A stretch of DNA of 64,000 bases, from assembly GCA_045579665.1 (NCBI GenBank), contig JAZNMO010000127.1, forward strand, positions 11,765 to 75,764, in the 5' to 3' direction. This document shows, in pieces, positions 36,726-45,782 of this stretch. A program made the position numbers and the translations under genes. The first letter of the stretch is position 1, and each line of letters begins with the position of its first letter. Below the pieces are notes generated by a model. It saw nothing but the letters and a program-made list of their open reading frames with translations. It made no database searches and was not told where the DNA came from. Source of the stretch: COE1 sp045579665 (GTDB taxonomy: Bacteria; Bacillota; Clostridia; Lachnospirales; Lachnospiraceae).

Positions 36726-37898
36726 ATGTTTGAACAGAATAAGAAAGTAGTAATGGATAAGTATGAAGCGATTGTAAATCGTAAGAATAAGAAGTCGGAT
36801 TTTTATAACGGTATTTATGACAGATATGAGTATCCTGTATTAACAAGAGACCATATCCCACCATTTTGGAAATATGATATGAATCCTGAAACAAATCCGT
36901 ATTTTATGGAAAGACTGGGAGTGAATGCAGTTTTTAATTCCGGAGCCATTGAGTTAAATGGTAAGTTCTATCTTGTTGCCCGTGTAGAAGGAAATGACAG
37001 AAAGTCCTTCTTTGCTGTGGCAGAGAGTGATAATGGTATCGATGGCTTTAGATTCTGGGATTATCCGATTTTATTGGATGATGTATGTCCGGAGGAGACT
37101 AATGTTTACGATATGCGTTTAACAAAGCATGAGGATGGTTATATTTATGGAGTGTTCTGTTCAGAGAGCAAGGATACTTCTGTAAATGATTTGTCGGCAG
37201 CGGTAGCGGCAGCAGGTATTGTGAGAACAAAGGATTTGAAGACATGGGAACGTCTTGATAACCTTAAGACCTTGAACTCCCCACAGCAGAGAAATGTAGT
37301 ATTGCATCCTGAGTTTGTAAATGGTAAATATGCATTTTACACCAGACCAATGGATGATTTCATTGAGACAGGAAGCGGCGGAGGAGTTGGATTTGGTTTG
37401 TGTGAGGACATCGAGCATGCAGTGATTGATGAGGAAATCATGACAAGCAGAAGAAAGTACCATACGATTACAGAGGCTAAGAATGGCGCAGGAGCAACAC
37501 CGATAAAGACGGATAAGGGCTGGATTCACATTGCTCATGGTGTGAGAAATACGGCAGCAGGCTTAAGATATGTAATTTATGTATTTGCAACAAGCTTAGA
37601 GGAGCCTACAAAGGTTATTGCAGAGCCAAGCGGCTTCTTTATTGCACCTCTTGCAGAAGAGAGAGTTGGTGATGTATCCAATGTTGTATTCACAAATGGT
37701 GCGATTGCAAGAGATAACGGAGAGGTATATATCTATTATGCTTCCAGTGATACAAGACTTCATGTTGCAACAACAACAATTGATAAGTTGATTGATTATA
37801 CCTTTAATACACCAACAGATCCGCTTCGCAGTGTGAAGTGTGTAGAGCAGAGATGTAACTTTATTAAGGCAAACCTTGATTTTATGAAGAGAGGATAA
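36726..37898 (+). CDS. GH130 beta-1,4-mannosyl-glucose phosphorylase
   Basis: Inverting phosphorylase of 390 residues that cleaves Man-beta-1,4-Glc with phosphate to mannose-1-phosphate and glucose. The family landmarks are GVNAVFNSGAIELNGKFYLVARVEG, ETNVYDMRLTKHEDGYIYG with the catalytic Asp, VVLHPEFVNGKYAFYTRP, and the phosphate-binding TPIKTDKGWIHIAHGV. The full length and the epimerase partner favour the GH130_1 type rather than the mannan-oligosaccharide phosphorylase type. It is cytoplasmic. Confidence 0.93.
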   Translation: MFEQNKKVVMDKYEAIVNRKNKKSDFYNGIYDRYEYPVLTRDHIPPFWKYDMNPETNPYFMERLGVNAVFNSGAIELNGKFYLVARVEGNDRKSFFAVAESDNGIDGFRFWDYPILLDDVCPEETNVYDMRLTKHEDGYIYGVFCSESKDTSVNDLSAAVAAAGIVRTKDLKTWERLDNLKTLNSPQQRNVVLHPEFVNGKYAFYTRPMDDFIETGSGGGVGFGLCEDIEHAVIDEEIMTSRRKYHTITEAKNGAGATPIKTDKGWIHIAHGVRNTAAGLRYVIYVFATSLEEPTKVIAEPSGFFIAPLAEERVGDVSNVVFTNGAIARDNGEVYIYYASSDTRLHVATTTIDKLIDYTFNTPTDPLRSVKCVEQRCNFIKANLDFMKRG

Positions 37899-38004
37899 TA
37901 GTGTGAAAAATAAATTTTTCACACGCAAACGTAGTTTGCGTTGCGAATATTGTGCCTGCACAAGATGCTAAAGCATCTGAAAGTTCGCAGGTTATGGAAA
38001 GGGC
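37899..38004 (+). repeat. Triple-hairpin block inside the mannan operon
   Basis: Three hairpins follow one another: GTGTGAAAAAT/ATTTTTCACAC (37902-37925), CGCAAAC/GTTTGCG, and AGATGCT/AGCATCT. None ends in a T run, so they look like RNA stabilising or processing elements rather than terminators. The first resembles the palindrome at 30791. Confidence 0.6.
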
Positions 38005-38016
38005 ATGGTTATTAGT

Positions 38017-39126
38017 ATGAGAATCGAACCTGAAAAAGGCATATTAAACAAAGGAAACTGGTATCGTTTAAAAAGAGTGATGCGCAAGGCAATGGCAGGA
38101 GAGGAAATCACGGTGGGTTTCCTGGGAGGCTCCATTACACAGGGATGCCTTTCGTCTACACCAGAGACCTGCTATGCATATCTTACCTATGAGTGGTGGA
38201 AGAATAAGTTTCCAAATACAAAGGTGAACTATGTGAATGCAGGAATTGGCGGTACGACTTCGCAGTTTGGTGTTGCCAGAGCAGATAAGGATTTACTTAA
38301 GTTTGATATTGATTTCAGTGTGGTAGAGTTTAGCGTAAATGATGTTAATAATGACCATTTTCAGGAGACCTACGAGGGATTAATCAGAAAGCTGTATGGT
38401 TCTAAGACTGCGCCGGCATTGCTGATTGTTAACAGTGTACAGTATAATGATGGCGTAAATGCCCAGGAGAAGCATAATGAAGTTGGCAAGTATTATCAGA
38501 TTCCTTGTGTGAGTATGAAGCCGACCATTTACGCTAAGGTAGAAAGCGGCGAGATTAAGAATACAGATATTACACCGGATGATTTGCATCCAAATGATGC
38601 AGGTCATGCGTTGATGGCAGAGGTGATTGTGTATTTCTTGGAGCAGGTATATGCTGACCTTGAGAATGCTACAGAGCAGGAGCTTGAGATGCCTGCACCG
38701 ATGACAAAGAACGCTTATGAGAACTCTATAAGATATCAGAACAATGAAGCATATCCTATCAATAGAGGCTTTGATTCTGATGAGACACCTCAAAATGATA
38801 TCAGAGAAATCTTTAGAAATGGTTGGACAGCGTCAGAAAAGGGTGCAAGTATTACCTTTATGGTAGAGGGAACCTGTCTTGCAGTGCAGTATCGTAAGTC
38901 AGTGGTACAGCCTACACCAATTGCCAGAGCCGTGATTGATGGCAAGGAGAAGGAAGCGGTTATTTTAGATGGTAATTTTGAAGAAACATGGGGCGACAGC
39001 CTGCATTTGGAAACTATTGCAGAGCATATTGCAGGTGGACTTCATGAGGTAAAGATTGAGATTATTGAAACTCATGAGGATGATAAGGTTCCATTTTATT
39101 TAACATCGATTATTGCTTCAAAGTAA
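38017..39126 (+). CDS. SGNH-hydrolase acetylesterase, CE17-like
   Basis: Probable acetyl-mannan esterase of about 369 residues. The catalytic SGNH part covers about the first 220 residues, with the Ser block VGFLGGSITQG, the Gly-containing region NAGIGGTTSQFG, VVEFSVNDVN and the Asp/His block DDLHPNDAGH. The last ~130 residues form a beta-rich domain like CBM35. This two-domain layout matches mannan esterases of Roseburia. No signal peptide is present, so it would act on imported oligosaccharides. An earlier ATG (38005) lies too close to the GAAAGGG site. Confidence 0.85.
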   Translation: MRIEPEKGILNKGNWYRLKRVMRKAMAGEEITVGFLGGSITQGCLSSTPETCYAYLTYEWWKNKFPNTKVNYVNAGIGGTTSQFGVARADKDLLKFDIDFSVVEFSVNDVNNDHFQETYEGLIRKLYGSKTAPALLIVNSVQYNDGVNAQEKHNEVGKYYQIPCVSMKPTIYAKVESGEIKNTDITPDDLHPNDAGHALMAEVIVYFLEQVYADLENATEQELEMPAPMTKNAYENSIRYQNNEAYPINRGFDSDETPQNDIREIFRNGWTASEKGASITFMVEGTCLAVQYRKSVVQPTPIARAVIDGKEKEAVILDGNFEETWGDSLHLETIAEHIAGGLHEVKIEIIETHEDDKVPFYLTSIIASK

Positions 39127-39158
39127 TAAGATGGTGTAATGCCAAAGTGAGGTTTATA

Positions 39159-40259
39159 ATGGAAACAGCAGTAAAGGATATACAGGAATTAAAGATACAT
39201 GGCAGAACAACGGCTTGCAGAGAGCCGTTGACACTGTTTTGGACAGCGAGCGGATTTGAGTGTAATGTATCCGGCTCGGAATTGTGGGTAGAGGTAGAGG
39301 TGACCTATAGCTGCTATGAACCGTGGTTTAGTTATACGGTTAATGGCGACTGGATAGGCAGACAGATGCTTCCGAAAGGAAGATACTGGATACCGCTATT
39401 TCGCGGAATGAATCCTGATAGAGTGAAAAATGTAAGATTCTATAAGGATTTGCAGGCGATGAGTGATGATGGAGAGTCTTATATTCATATTCATGCGCTT
39501 AAGTATGATGGTGAATTTTATCCTGTGGTAGAAAAGCTTTTAAAGATTGAATTTATCGGTGATAGCATTACGTCTGGAGAGGGTACCTTTGGTGCTAAGG
39601 AGGAAGAGGACTGGATTCCGATGTTCTTCTCTGCATTGAGAGGGTATTCGTATCTAACAGCAAACGCTTTGGATGCAGAGTATAGAGTGTATTCCCAGAG
39701 CGGCTGGGGCGTTTACAGCACTTGGGATAATAATAGAAAGGGTGCATTGCCAAAGTTCTACCGCCAGATATGTGGACTTATGCCGGGAGAAACTAATGAA
39801 AAGCTCGGTGGAACACAGCTTCATGACTTTAGTCAGTGGCAGCCACAGTTTGTGGTTGTCAATCTGGGAACCAATGATGCCAGTGCGTTTGAACAGCCTG
39901 AATGGGTGGATGAAAACACTGGTGAACGTCATAAGATGCGTAAGAATCCGGATGGCAGCTATTGTGAGGAGGATGTACAGGCATTTCAAGGTGCGATGAA
40001 GGAGTTCCTTTATACCTTACGTGAGTGTAATCCGGAGGCACAGATTATCTGGTGCTATGGAATGTTAGGACTTCCTTTTGAAAAGCCGATAAAGGATGGT
40101 CTTGCAGCATATTGCAAGGAGTCAGGTGATTCTAAGGTGACATATTTGGAGCTTCCGAACACGGATGAAACAAATGTAGGTTCCAGATGGCATCCGGGTG
40201 CATTGAATCATCAACAGGCAGCAGGTGTATTAACGGAGTATATCAAAGGTTTGATGTAA
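39159..40259 (+). CDS. Acetylesterase, CE2-like (jelly-roll plus SGNH)
   Basis: A second deacetylase of 366 residues. The N-terminal ~125 residues form a beta-sandwich (LTLFWTASGFECNVSGSELWVEV), and the rest is an SGNH domain with IEFIGDSITSGEG, VVNLGTNDAS and GSRWHPGALNHQ. CE2 enzymes use a Ser-His dyad, and the SRWHPG sequence fits that. The ATG at 39159 follows GTGAGG; a GTG in that same site is not the start. Together with the CE17-like enzyme it could remove acetyl groups at different mannose positions. Confidence 0.9.
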   Translation: METAVKDIQELKIHGRTTACREPLTLFWTASGFECNVSGSELWVEVEVTYSCYEPWFSYTVNGDWIGRQMLPKGRYWIPLFRGMNPDRVKNVRFYKDLQAMSDDGESYIHIHALKYDGEFYPVVEKLLKIEFIGDSITSGEGTFGAKEEEDWIPMFFSALRGYSYLTANALDAEYRVYSQSGWGVYSTWDNNRKGALPKFYRQICGLMPGETNEKLGGTQLHDFSQWQPQFVVVNLGTNDASAFEQPEWVDENTGERHKMRKNPDGSYCEEDVQAFQGAMKEFLYTLRECNPEAQIIWCYGMLGLPFEKPIKDGLAAYCKESGDSKVTYLELPNTDETNVGSRWHPGALNHQQAAGVLTEYIKGLM

Positions 40260-40275
40260 TGAAGGAGAGAGTACT

Positions 40276-42582
40276 ATGTTTCAAAAGGATTTTGTATGGG
40301 GCGTTGCCAGCAGCGCTTATCAGATAGAAGGAACAGATTCGCAGGATGGCAGAGGCAAGAATATATGGGATACCTTTGCAGAGCAGGGAAGAATCTATGA
40401 GAATCAGAATGCAGATATTGCCTGTGACCATATACATAGATATAAGGAAGATTTTGCCCTGATGCGTCTGTTGGGCGTGAAAGCGTATCGTTTTTCTGTT
40501 AGTTGGGCAAGAATTATGCCGGAAGGCACAGGAAGAGTGAATGAGAAAGCGATTGCGCTATATCGTGATATGATTCTTGAAATGAAGAAGAATGGCATAG
40601 AGCCTTATGTAACTATGTATCATTGGGAGTTTCCGCAGGCACTTCAGGACAGAGGCGGCTGGTTAAATGAAGAGGTTATCGAGTGGTTTGGAGAGTATGC
40701 CCGTGTGGTTGCCGAGAATTTCTCGGATATTGCGAAGTACTTTATTACCTTAAATGAGCCACAGTGCTTTGTAGGCCTTGGGCATTTAAGTGGTGTGCAT
40801 GCGCCGGGCTTAAAGCTTGACCCGAAGGATGTCTTCCAAATTTCACACAATGCGCTTCGTGCCCATGGTCTGGCAGTGAAGAAGCTTCGTGAGTTTGCAA
40901 AGCAGCCGATTAAAGTGGGTTATGCGCCTACCTGTGGTGTAGCATATCCATACACGGATTCGCCGGAGGATATTGAAGCAGCAAGAAGTATTTATTTTGG
41001 TTTTGACCAGCCGATTTCTAACTGGACATGGAATGTGGCATGGTTTTCGGATCCGGTATTTCTTGGAAAATATCCACAGGAGGCATTGGAGAAGTATAAA
41101 GAATATCTGCCTGCGATTACAGAGGAAGATATGGAATTAATTCATCAGCCTCTTGATTTTATGGGACAGAATATATACAATGGCTACTATATTCGGGCAG
41201 GAAAAGATGGTAAGCCTGAATATGTAGACAGAGGACCGGGATTTCCTAAAACTTCTACGAATTGGCCGGTTACACCAGAGTGTCTGTACTGGGGTGTGAA
41301 ATTTATTTACGAGAGATATCATATGCCGATTTATATTACAGAGAATGGTATGGCATGTCATGACCAGATATCGGCAGATGGCAGAGTGCATGACAGTAAT
41401 CGTATTGATTTCTTGGATAAGTATTTATCCTGCATCCAGAAGGCGGTGGATGAAGGAGTAGATGTACAGGGATATTTCTTATGGACATTCTTAGATAATT
41501 TTGAATGGGATAAGGGATACAGTGAGAGATTTGGTCTTGTCTACGTTGATTATCGTACACAGAAGCGAATTGTAAAGGATTCAGCTTATTGGTATCAAAG
41601 AGTGATGGAGACAAACGGAATGAATTTGAGCATTAATCAAACAAAACAAGAGATTTTACGCATGGAGCCTGTGTTTAAGCAGATGATATGGGGTGGCAAT
41701 AAGCTGGGAACCCAGTGGGGATATGATATCCCGGGTGATAATACAGGTGAGTGTTGGGCAGTTAGTGCACATCCTAACGGTGATTGTAAGATTGCAGAAG
41801 GTAGTTATGCCGGAAAAACATTGAGTCAGTTGTGGACAGAATGTCCTGAATTGTTTGGTAATGTGGATAGTGATAGATTCCCGCTGCTCATTAAGATTAT
41901 TGATGCGAAGGATGATTTGAGCATTCAGGTACATCCGGATGATACATATGCAGCAGCAAATGAGAATGGTTCCCTTGGTAAGACAGAGTGCTGGTATATC
42001 TTGGATGCTACTGAAGGGGCAACTCTTGTGATTGGTCATAATGCCAAGGATAAAGCGGAGCTTGACGGTATGATTCACGAGGGAAGATGGCAGGAGTTTA
42101 TTCGTGAAGTACCTGTGAAGGCGGGCGATTTTATACAGATAGACCCTGGAACTGTGCATGCAATTAAGGGTGGAATCCAGATACTTGAAACACAACAGAA
42201 CTCCGATATTACATATCGTGTTTATGATTATGACAGATTAACAGATGGTAAGCCAAGAGAGCTTCATGTGGAAAAGAGTCTTGATGTTATCACAGTGCCT
42301 GCTAAGTCTGTAGAGGATAGTGTTATTGCTGTAGATGCTTCAAAGGAAAATGTATTCAATGAGCTGATTTCCTGCAATTATTATCGTGTGTGGAAGCTGG
42401 ATATTTCAAGTGAAATACAGTTTGTGCAGGGATATCCATTCCTGATTATGAGTGTACTTTCGGGTGATGGCCTGATAAACGGTCAGTATATTAAGAAGGG
42501 CGACCATTTCATTTTGCCATATGCGTATGGAGAGGTACATATGCAAGGCAAGATGGAGTTGATTGCTTCAACAATTGCATAG
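40276..42582 (+). CDS. Fusion of GH1 beta-glycosidase and phosphomannose isomerase
   Basis: One 768-residue polypeptide with two enzymes. Residues 1 to about 450 are a GH1 glycosidase: DFVWGVASSAYQIEG, acid/base Glu in FITLNEPQCF, nucleophile Glu in PIYITENGMA and the FLWTFLDNFEWDKGY block. After a linker of about ten residues, the part from about 457 (MEPVFKQMIWGGNKLG) to the end is a type I phosphomannose isomerase with metal-site blocks IQVHPDDTYA, KTECWYILD and DPGTVHAIKGG. Both parts look complete, and the frame is continuous. It is the last gene of the mannan operon, and the isomerase would convert mannose-6-phosphate to fructose-6-phosphate. Confidence 0.93.
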   Translation: MFQKDFVWGVASSAYQIEGTDSQDGRGKNIWDTFAEQGRIYENQNADIACDHIHRYKEDFALMRLLGVKAYRFSVSWARIMPEGTGRVNEKAIALYRDMILEMKKNGIEPYVTMYHWEFPQALQDRGGWLNEEVIEWFGEYARVVAENFSDIAKYFITLNEPQCFVGLGHLSGVHAPGLKLDPKDVFQISHNALRAHGLAVKKLREFAKQPIKVGYAPTCGVAYPYTDSPEDIEAARSIYFGFDQPISNWTWNVAWFSDPVFLGKYPQEALEKYKEYLPAITEEDMELIHQPLDFMGQNIYNGYYIRAGKDGKPEYVDRGPGFPKTSTNWPVTPECLYWGVKFIYERYHMPIYITENGMACHDQISADGRVHDSNRIDFLDKYLSCIQKAVDEGVDVQGYFLWTFLDNFEWDKGYSERFGLVYVDYRTQKRIVKDSAYWYQRVMETNGMNLSINQTKQEILRMEPVFKQMIWGGNKLGTQWGYDIPGDNTGECWAVSAHPNGDCKIAEGSYAGKTLSQLWTECPELFGNVDSDRFPLLIKIIDAKDDLSIQVHPDDTYAAANENGSLGKTECWYILDATEGATLVIGHNAKDKAELDGMIHEGRWQEFIREVPVKAGDFIQIDPGTVHAIKGGIQILETQQNSDITYRVYDYDRLTDGKPRELHVEKSLDVITVPAKSVEDSVIAVDASKENVFNELISCNYYRVWKLDISSEIQFVQGYPFLIMSVLSGDGLINGQYIKKGDHFILPYAYGEVHMQGKMELIASTIA

Positions 42583-42589
42583 GAAAACA

Positions 42590-42621
42590 AGGGAGCGTCG
42601 TCGTGAGATGATGCTCTTTTG
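42590..42621 (+). terminator. Terminator after the mannan operon
   Basis: GGAGCGTCGTC and GATGATGCTC pair with wobble or mismatched positions across GTGA, then TTTT. The remainder to 42772 holds only a ribosome site. Confidence 0.65.
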
Positions 42622-42772
42622 CTTGGGTTAGTGCTTTGTGTGTGTATATGTTCGGGTTACGTAAAATTGATATTTTATGTTGACGAATCACTATAAATGA
42701 AGTAACGTTAAAATGTTATGGTTCGCATAATTATACATAAGAGTAGAGAACGCATAGAAAGGTGTGAGGTCA

Positions 42773-43960
42773 ATGGTTTCGCAGAAATATAAGGATATGC
42801 TGCAGGCAAAGTCGGTTATTCGTGAGATGTCTGCTTGGGCAAATAAGAGAGGTAGCGAGATAGGTTACGATAATGTATTTGATTATAGTCTGGGGAATCC
42901 GTCAGTTTCTGTTCCACAGGCATTTACGGATAAGATGATTGAACTTCTGCAAACAAGAGATACGATGGAGCTGCATGGTTACAGCCAGTCGCAGGGGATT
43001 CCATCAGTGCGTGCACGGTTTGCAGAGTATTTAAATAAAACATATGGAATGAATTACACGGCAGAGCATATATTTATGACAACGGGTGCAGCAGGTGCGG
43101 TAGCGCATGCAGTACGCGTTGTAACACAGCCGGGGGATGAGGTAATCACATTTGCGCCATTTTTTCCTGAGTATAACCATTATATCAATCAGTCAGGCGC
43201 AGTACTAAAGATTGTTCCGGCAGATACAGAGAGCTTTCAGATTAACTTTGAAGCCTTTGAGCAGATGATAAACGAGAAAACTATGGCGATTCTGGTGAAT
43301 ACACCAAACAATCCGTCGGGTATTGTGTATTCAGCAGAGACATTGACAAAGCTCGCATCTATCCTAGAGGCAAAGCAGAAGGAATATGGCCATGATATTT
43401 TCATTATTTCAGATGAGCCGTATCGTGATATTGTATTTGATGGGGTGGATGCGCCATATGTATCCAGGTTCTATGATAATACGTTGTCCTGTTATTCCTT
43501 TGCAAAGTCGTTATCGATTCCGGGAGAACGACTTGGTTATGTGGCAGCGAATCCAAAGTGTACGGATGCGGAGCTGATTTCGGTGATGTGTTCACAGGTG
43601 TCACGAGGTATCGGACATAACTGCCCGCCGTCTATTATTCAGATTGCAGTGGCTGAGGTGCTTAGTCTGACGGCAGATTTGGATGTGTATGAGAAGAATA
43701 TGAAGCTTCTGTATGATGAACTGGTGAGTCTTGGATTTACCTGCGTAAAGCCGGGCGGAACCTTCTATATCTTCCCGAAGGCATTAGAGGAGGATTCGAT
43801 TGCATTCTGTCAGAAAGCGTTGAAGTATGATTTGGTATTAGTGCCGGGTGATTCCTTTGGCTGTCCGGGATATTTTAGAATGGCATACTGTGTGACGACA
43901 GAGAAGGTAGAGCGTTCATTGGCCGCTTTGCGTAAGTTTGTAGAGACAGAGTACAAGTAA
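42773..43960 (+). CDS. PLP-dependent aminotransferase, class I/II
   Basis: Fold-type I aminotransferase of 395 residues, aspartate/aromatic family. Landmarks are DYSLGNPSVSVP, TTGAAGAVAHAVRVVTQPGDEV, LVNTPNNPSGIVYS, FIISDEPYRDIVFDG, the PLP-binding Lys in CYSFAKSLSIPGERLGYV, and RMAYCV near the end with the carboxylate-binding Arg. I start at ATG 42773, following AAAGGTGTGAGG; a GTG three codons earlier lies in that site. The amino acid specificity is unknown. Confidence 0.92.
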   Translation: MVSQKYKDMLQAKSVIREMSAWANKRGSEIGYDNVFDYSLGNPSVSVPQAFTDKMIELLQTRDTMELHGYSQSQGIPSVRARFAEYLNKTYGMNYTAEHIFMTTGAAGAVAHAVRVVTQPGDEVITFAPFFPEYNHYINQSGAVLKIVPADTESFQINFEAFEQMINEKTMAILVNTPNNPSGIVYSAETLTKLASILEAKQKEYGHDIFIISDEPYRDIVFDGVDAPYVSRFYDNTLSCYSFAKSLSIPGERLGYVAANPKCTDAELISVMCSQVSRGIGHNCPPSIIQIAVAEVLSLTADLDVYEKNMKLLYDELVSLGFTCVKPGGTFYIFPKALEEDSIAFCQKALKYDLVLVPGDSFGCPGYFRMAYCVTTEKVERSLAALRKFVETEYK

Positions 43961-43990
43961 GGTTTATAGAGAGTAAGAGAGGCGAAGTAC

Positions 43991-44839
43991 ATGATAGATG
44001 CAGGGCTTGTGTTGGAAGGCGGCGGAATGAAAGGAATCTATACAGCAGGTGTATTGGATTACTTTATGGAGAGGAATGTGTATTTTAAGAACAGCTATGG
44101 AGTGTCTGCGGGTTCGTGCCATTTGGCAAGTTATATTTCGAAGCAGCATGGCAGAGCAAAAAGAGTATCCCTGGATTATCTTCGAGAGAAGAATTATTGT
44201 AGTGTGTACAGTTTGCTTACTTCGGGTGACATTTTTAATGTAAAGTTTTGTTACGACAGGATTCCGAATGAGCTGGACCCATATGATTATGGGACTGCAT
44301 ATACATTTGAAGGAAATGCCTATGCGGTTGTGACCAATATTGAAACGGGAAAGCCGGAGTATATGCCGTTAAGAGAGATGCATAAGGATATTATTGGCGT
44401 AAGAGCGTCTTCTTCATTGCCGATGGTTTCCAGAAATGTAGAGATTGATGGTAAGCTTTATTTAGATGGAGGAATTTCTGATGCAATTCCGATTCGTAAA
44501 TCAGTAGAGGATGGCAATCAGAAGAGTGTAGTTGTTCTTACTAAGGAGGTAGGCTATGTGAGGAAGCCTTCTTCGCATTTGGGACTGATTAAAACAATGT
44601 ATAAAAAGTATCCAAAGGTTTATGAACTGATGAGAGACCGACACATTATTTACAATGATACGCTAGAGTATCTTGCTAAGGCCGAGAAGGAAGGGAAGGC
44701 CTTTGTGATTAGACCGCAGCAGGTAAGTGATGTAGGAAGAATCGAAAAGGACAGGGCAAAGCTGGAGGCCTTATATGAAGTGGGCTATGAGGATGCAAAG
44801 CGCTGCTATGAAGATATGATGAGATTTTTAGAGCAGTAA
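43991..44839 (+). CDS. Patatin-like phospholipase
   Basis: Acyl hydrolase of 282 residues with a Ser-Asp dyad. It has the oxyanion loop LEGGGMKGIYTAGVLD, the nucleophile elbow GVSAGSC, and the Asp in LYLDGGISDAIPI. It resembles the RssA/YjjU-like bacterial patatins. No signal peptide is visible. UppP starts 24 bp downstream, so both may be co-transcribed with a membrane lipid theme, which is inference only. Confidence 0.92.
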   Translation: MIDAGLVLEGGGMKGIYTAGVLDYFMERNVYFKNSYGVSAGSCHLASYISKQHGRAKRVSLDYLREKNYCSVYSLLTSGDIFNVKFCYDRIPNELDPYDYGTAYTFEGNAYAVVTNIETGKPEYMPLREMHKDIIGVRASSSLPMVSRNVEIDGKLYLDGGISDAIPIRKSVEDGNQKSVVVLTKEVGYVRKPSSHLGLIKTMYKKYPKVYELMRDRHIIYNDTLEYLAKAEKEGKAFVIRPQQVSDVGRIEKDRAKLEALYEVGYEDAKRCYEDMMRFLEQ

Positions 44840-44863
44840 AAAGAGTTATTTGGGAGTATTATA

Positions 44864-45703
44864 ATGATTGAGATTTTAAAAGCGATTTTATTTGGTATTG
44901 TTGAGGGAATCACGGAGTGGTTGCCTGTCAGCAGTACGGGACATATGATTATTTTGGATGAGTTTATTAAGCTGAATTGTTCGCCTGAGTTTTTGGAAAT
45001 GTTTTTGGTGGTGATTCAGTTAGGTGCTATTCTTGCGGTTATTCTGCTGTTTTGGAGTAAGATATTTCCATTTCAGTTCAAGGATAAGAAGAAGCCGGTC
45101 GTTGAGATAGATAAGATTCTTCTTTGGTGTAAAATTGTGGTAGCCTGTATTCCGGCGGGATTGATCGTGGTTCTGGGGCTGGATGAGGTTTGCGAAGAGA
45201 AGTTTTATCATGCGGTTCCGGTTGCGATTGCCTTGATTGTATTTGGTGTTGCGTTCATTGTTATTGAACGGAAGAACAAAGGGAAGCAGGCACAGGTTGA
45301 TTCCTTAGAGGCGCTTACCTTTAAGACTGCATTTCTGATAGGTATGTTTCAGTTAATTGCGGCGATATTCCCTGGAACCTCGCGTTCGGGAGCAACAATT
45401 GTTGGAGCGTTGTTGATTGGAGTATCAAGAACGGTAGCTTCTGAGTTTACTTTCTTCCTTGCCATTCCGGTTATGCTTGGTGCAAGTCTATTGAAGGTGT
45501 TAGATTTTGGCTTTGCTTTTTCAGGTATGGAATTTGCAGTGCTTGGAGTTGGCATGGTGGTAGCGTTTGTAGTATCTGTTATTGTAATCCGCTTCCTGAT
45601 GGATTATATTAAGAAGCATGATTTCCAAGTGTTTGGCTGGTATCGAATTGCTCTTGGTGCATTGGTGATAGTGCTTGGCTTAACAGGTGTGATAGGTGCA
45701 TAG
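44864..45703 (+). CDS. uppP: Undecaprenyl-diphosphatase
   Basis: Membrane phosphatase of 279 residues that recycles the C55 lipid carrier for cell wall synthesis and can give bacitracin resistance. It has the family motifs EGITEWLPVSSTGHMII and IFPGTSRSGATIVGALLIGVSR plus about seven to eight membrane segments. The length is typical. Confidence 0.96.
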   Translation: MIEILKAILFGIVEGITEWLPVSSTGHMIILDEFIKLNCSPEFLEMFLVVIQLGAILAVILLFWSKIFPFQFKDKKKPVVEIDKILLWCKIVVACIPAGLIVVLGLDEVCEEKFYHAVPVAIALIVFGVAFIVIERKNKGKQAQVDSLEALTFKTAFLIGMFQLIAAIFPGTSRSGATIVGALLIGVSRTVASEFTFFLAIPVMLGASLLKVLDFGFAFSGMEFAVLGVGMVVAFVVSVIVIRFLMDYIKKHDFQVFGWYRIALGALVIVLGLTGVIGA

Positions 45704-45715
45704 TGTTTCATAATA

Positions 45716-45755
45716 AAAAGTCTGCAATTAGCATAGTGCTAGTTGCAGACTTTAG
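45716..45755. terminator. Bidirectional terminator
   Basis: AAAAGTCTGCAA-TAGCA pairs with TGCTA-TTGCAGACTTTA in the gap between uppP and the minus-strand regulator gene. Confidence 0.75.
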
Positions 45756-45782
45756 TTTTATGTGCGTTTAGTGACGCACGTT

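Noticed and set aside
41656..42195. 179-codon minus-strand frame antisense to the isomerase half of the fusion gene
   Set aside because: It is a frame shadow of the isomerase coding sequence, with no ribosome site and no family features.
40276..42582. That the GH1-isomerase fusion is an assembly error joining two genes
   Set aside because: The linker is continuous, both parts are full length, no stop or frameshift is needed, and codon use does not change at the join. It cannot be fully excluded without other genomes.
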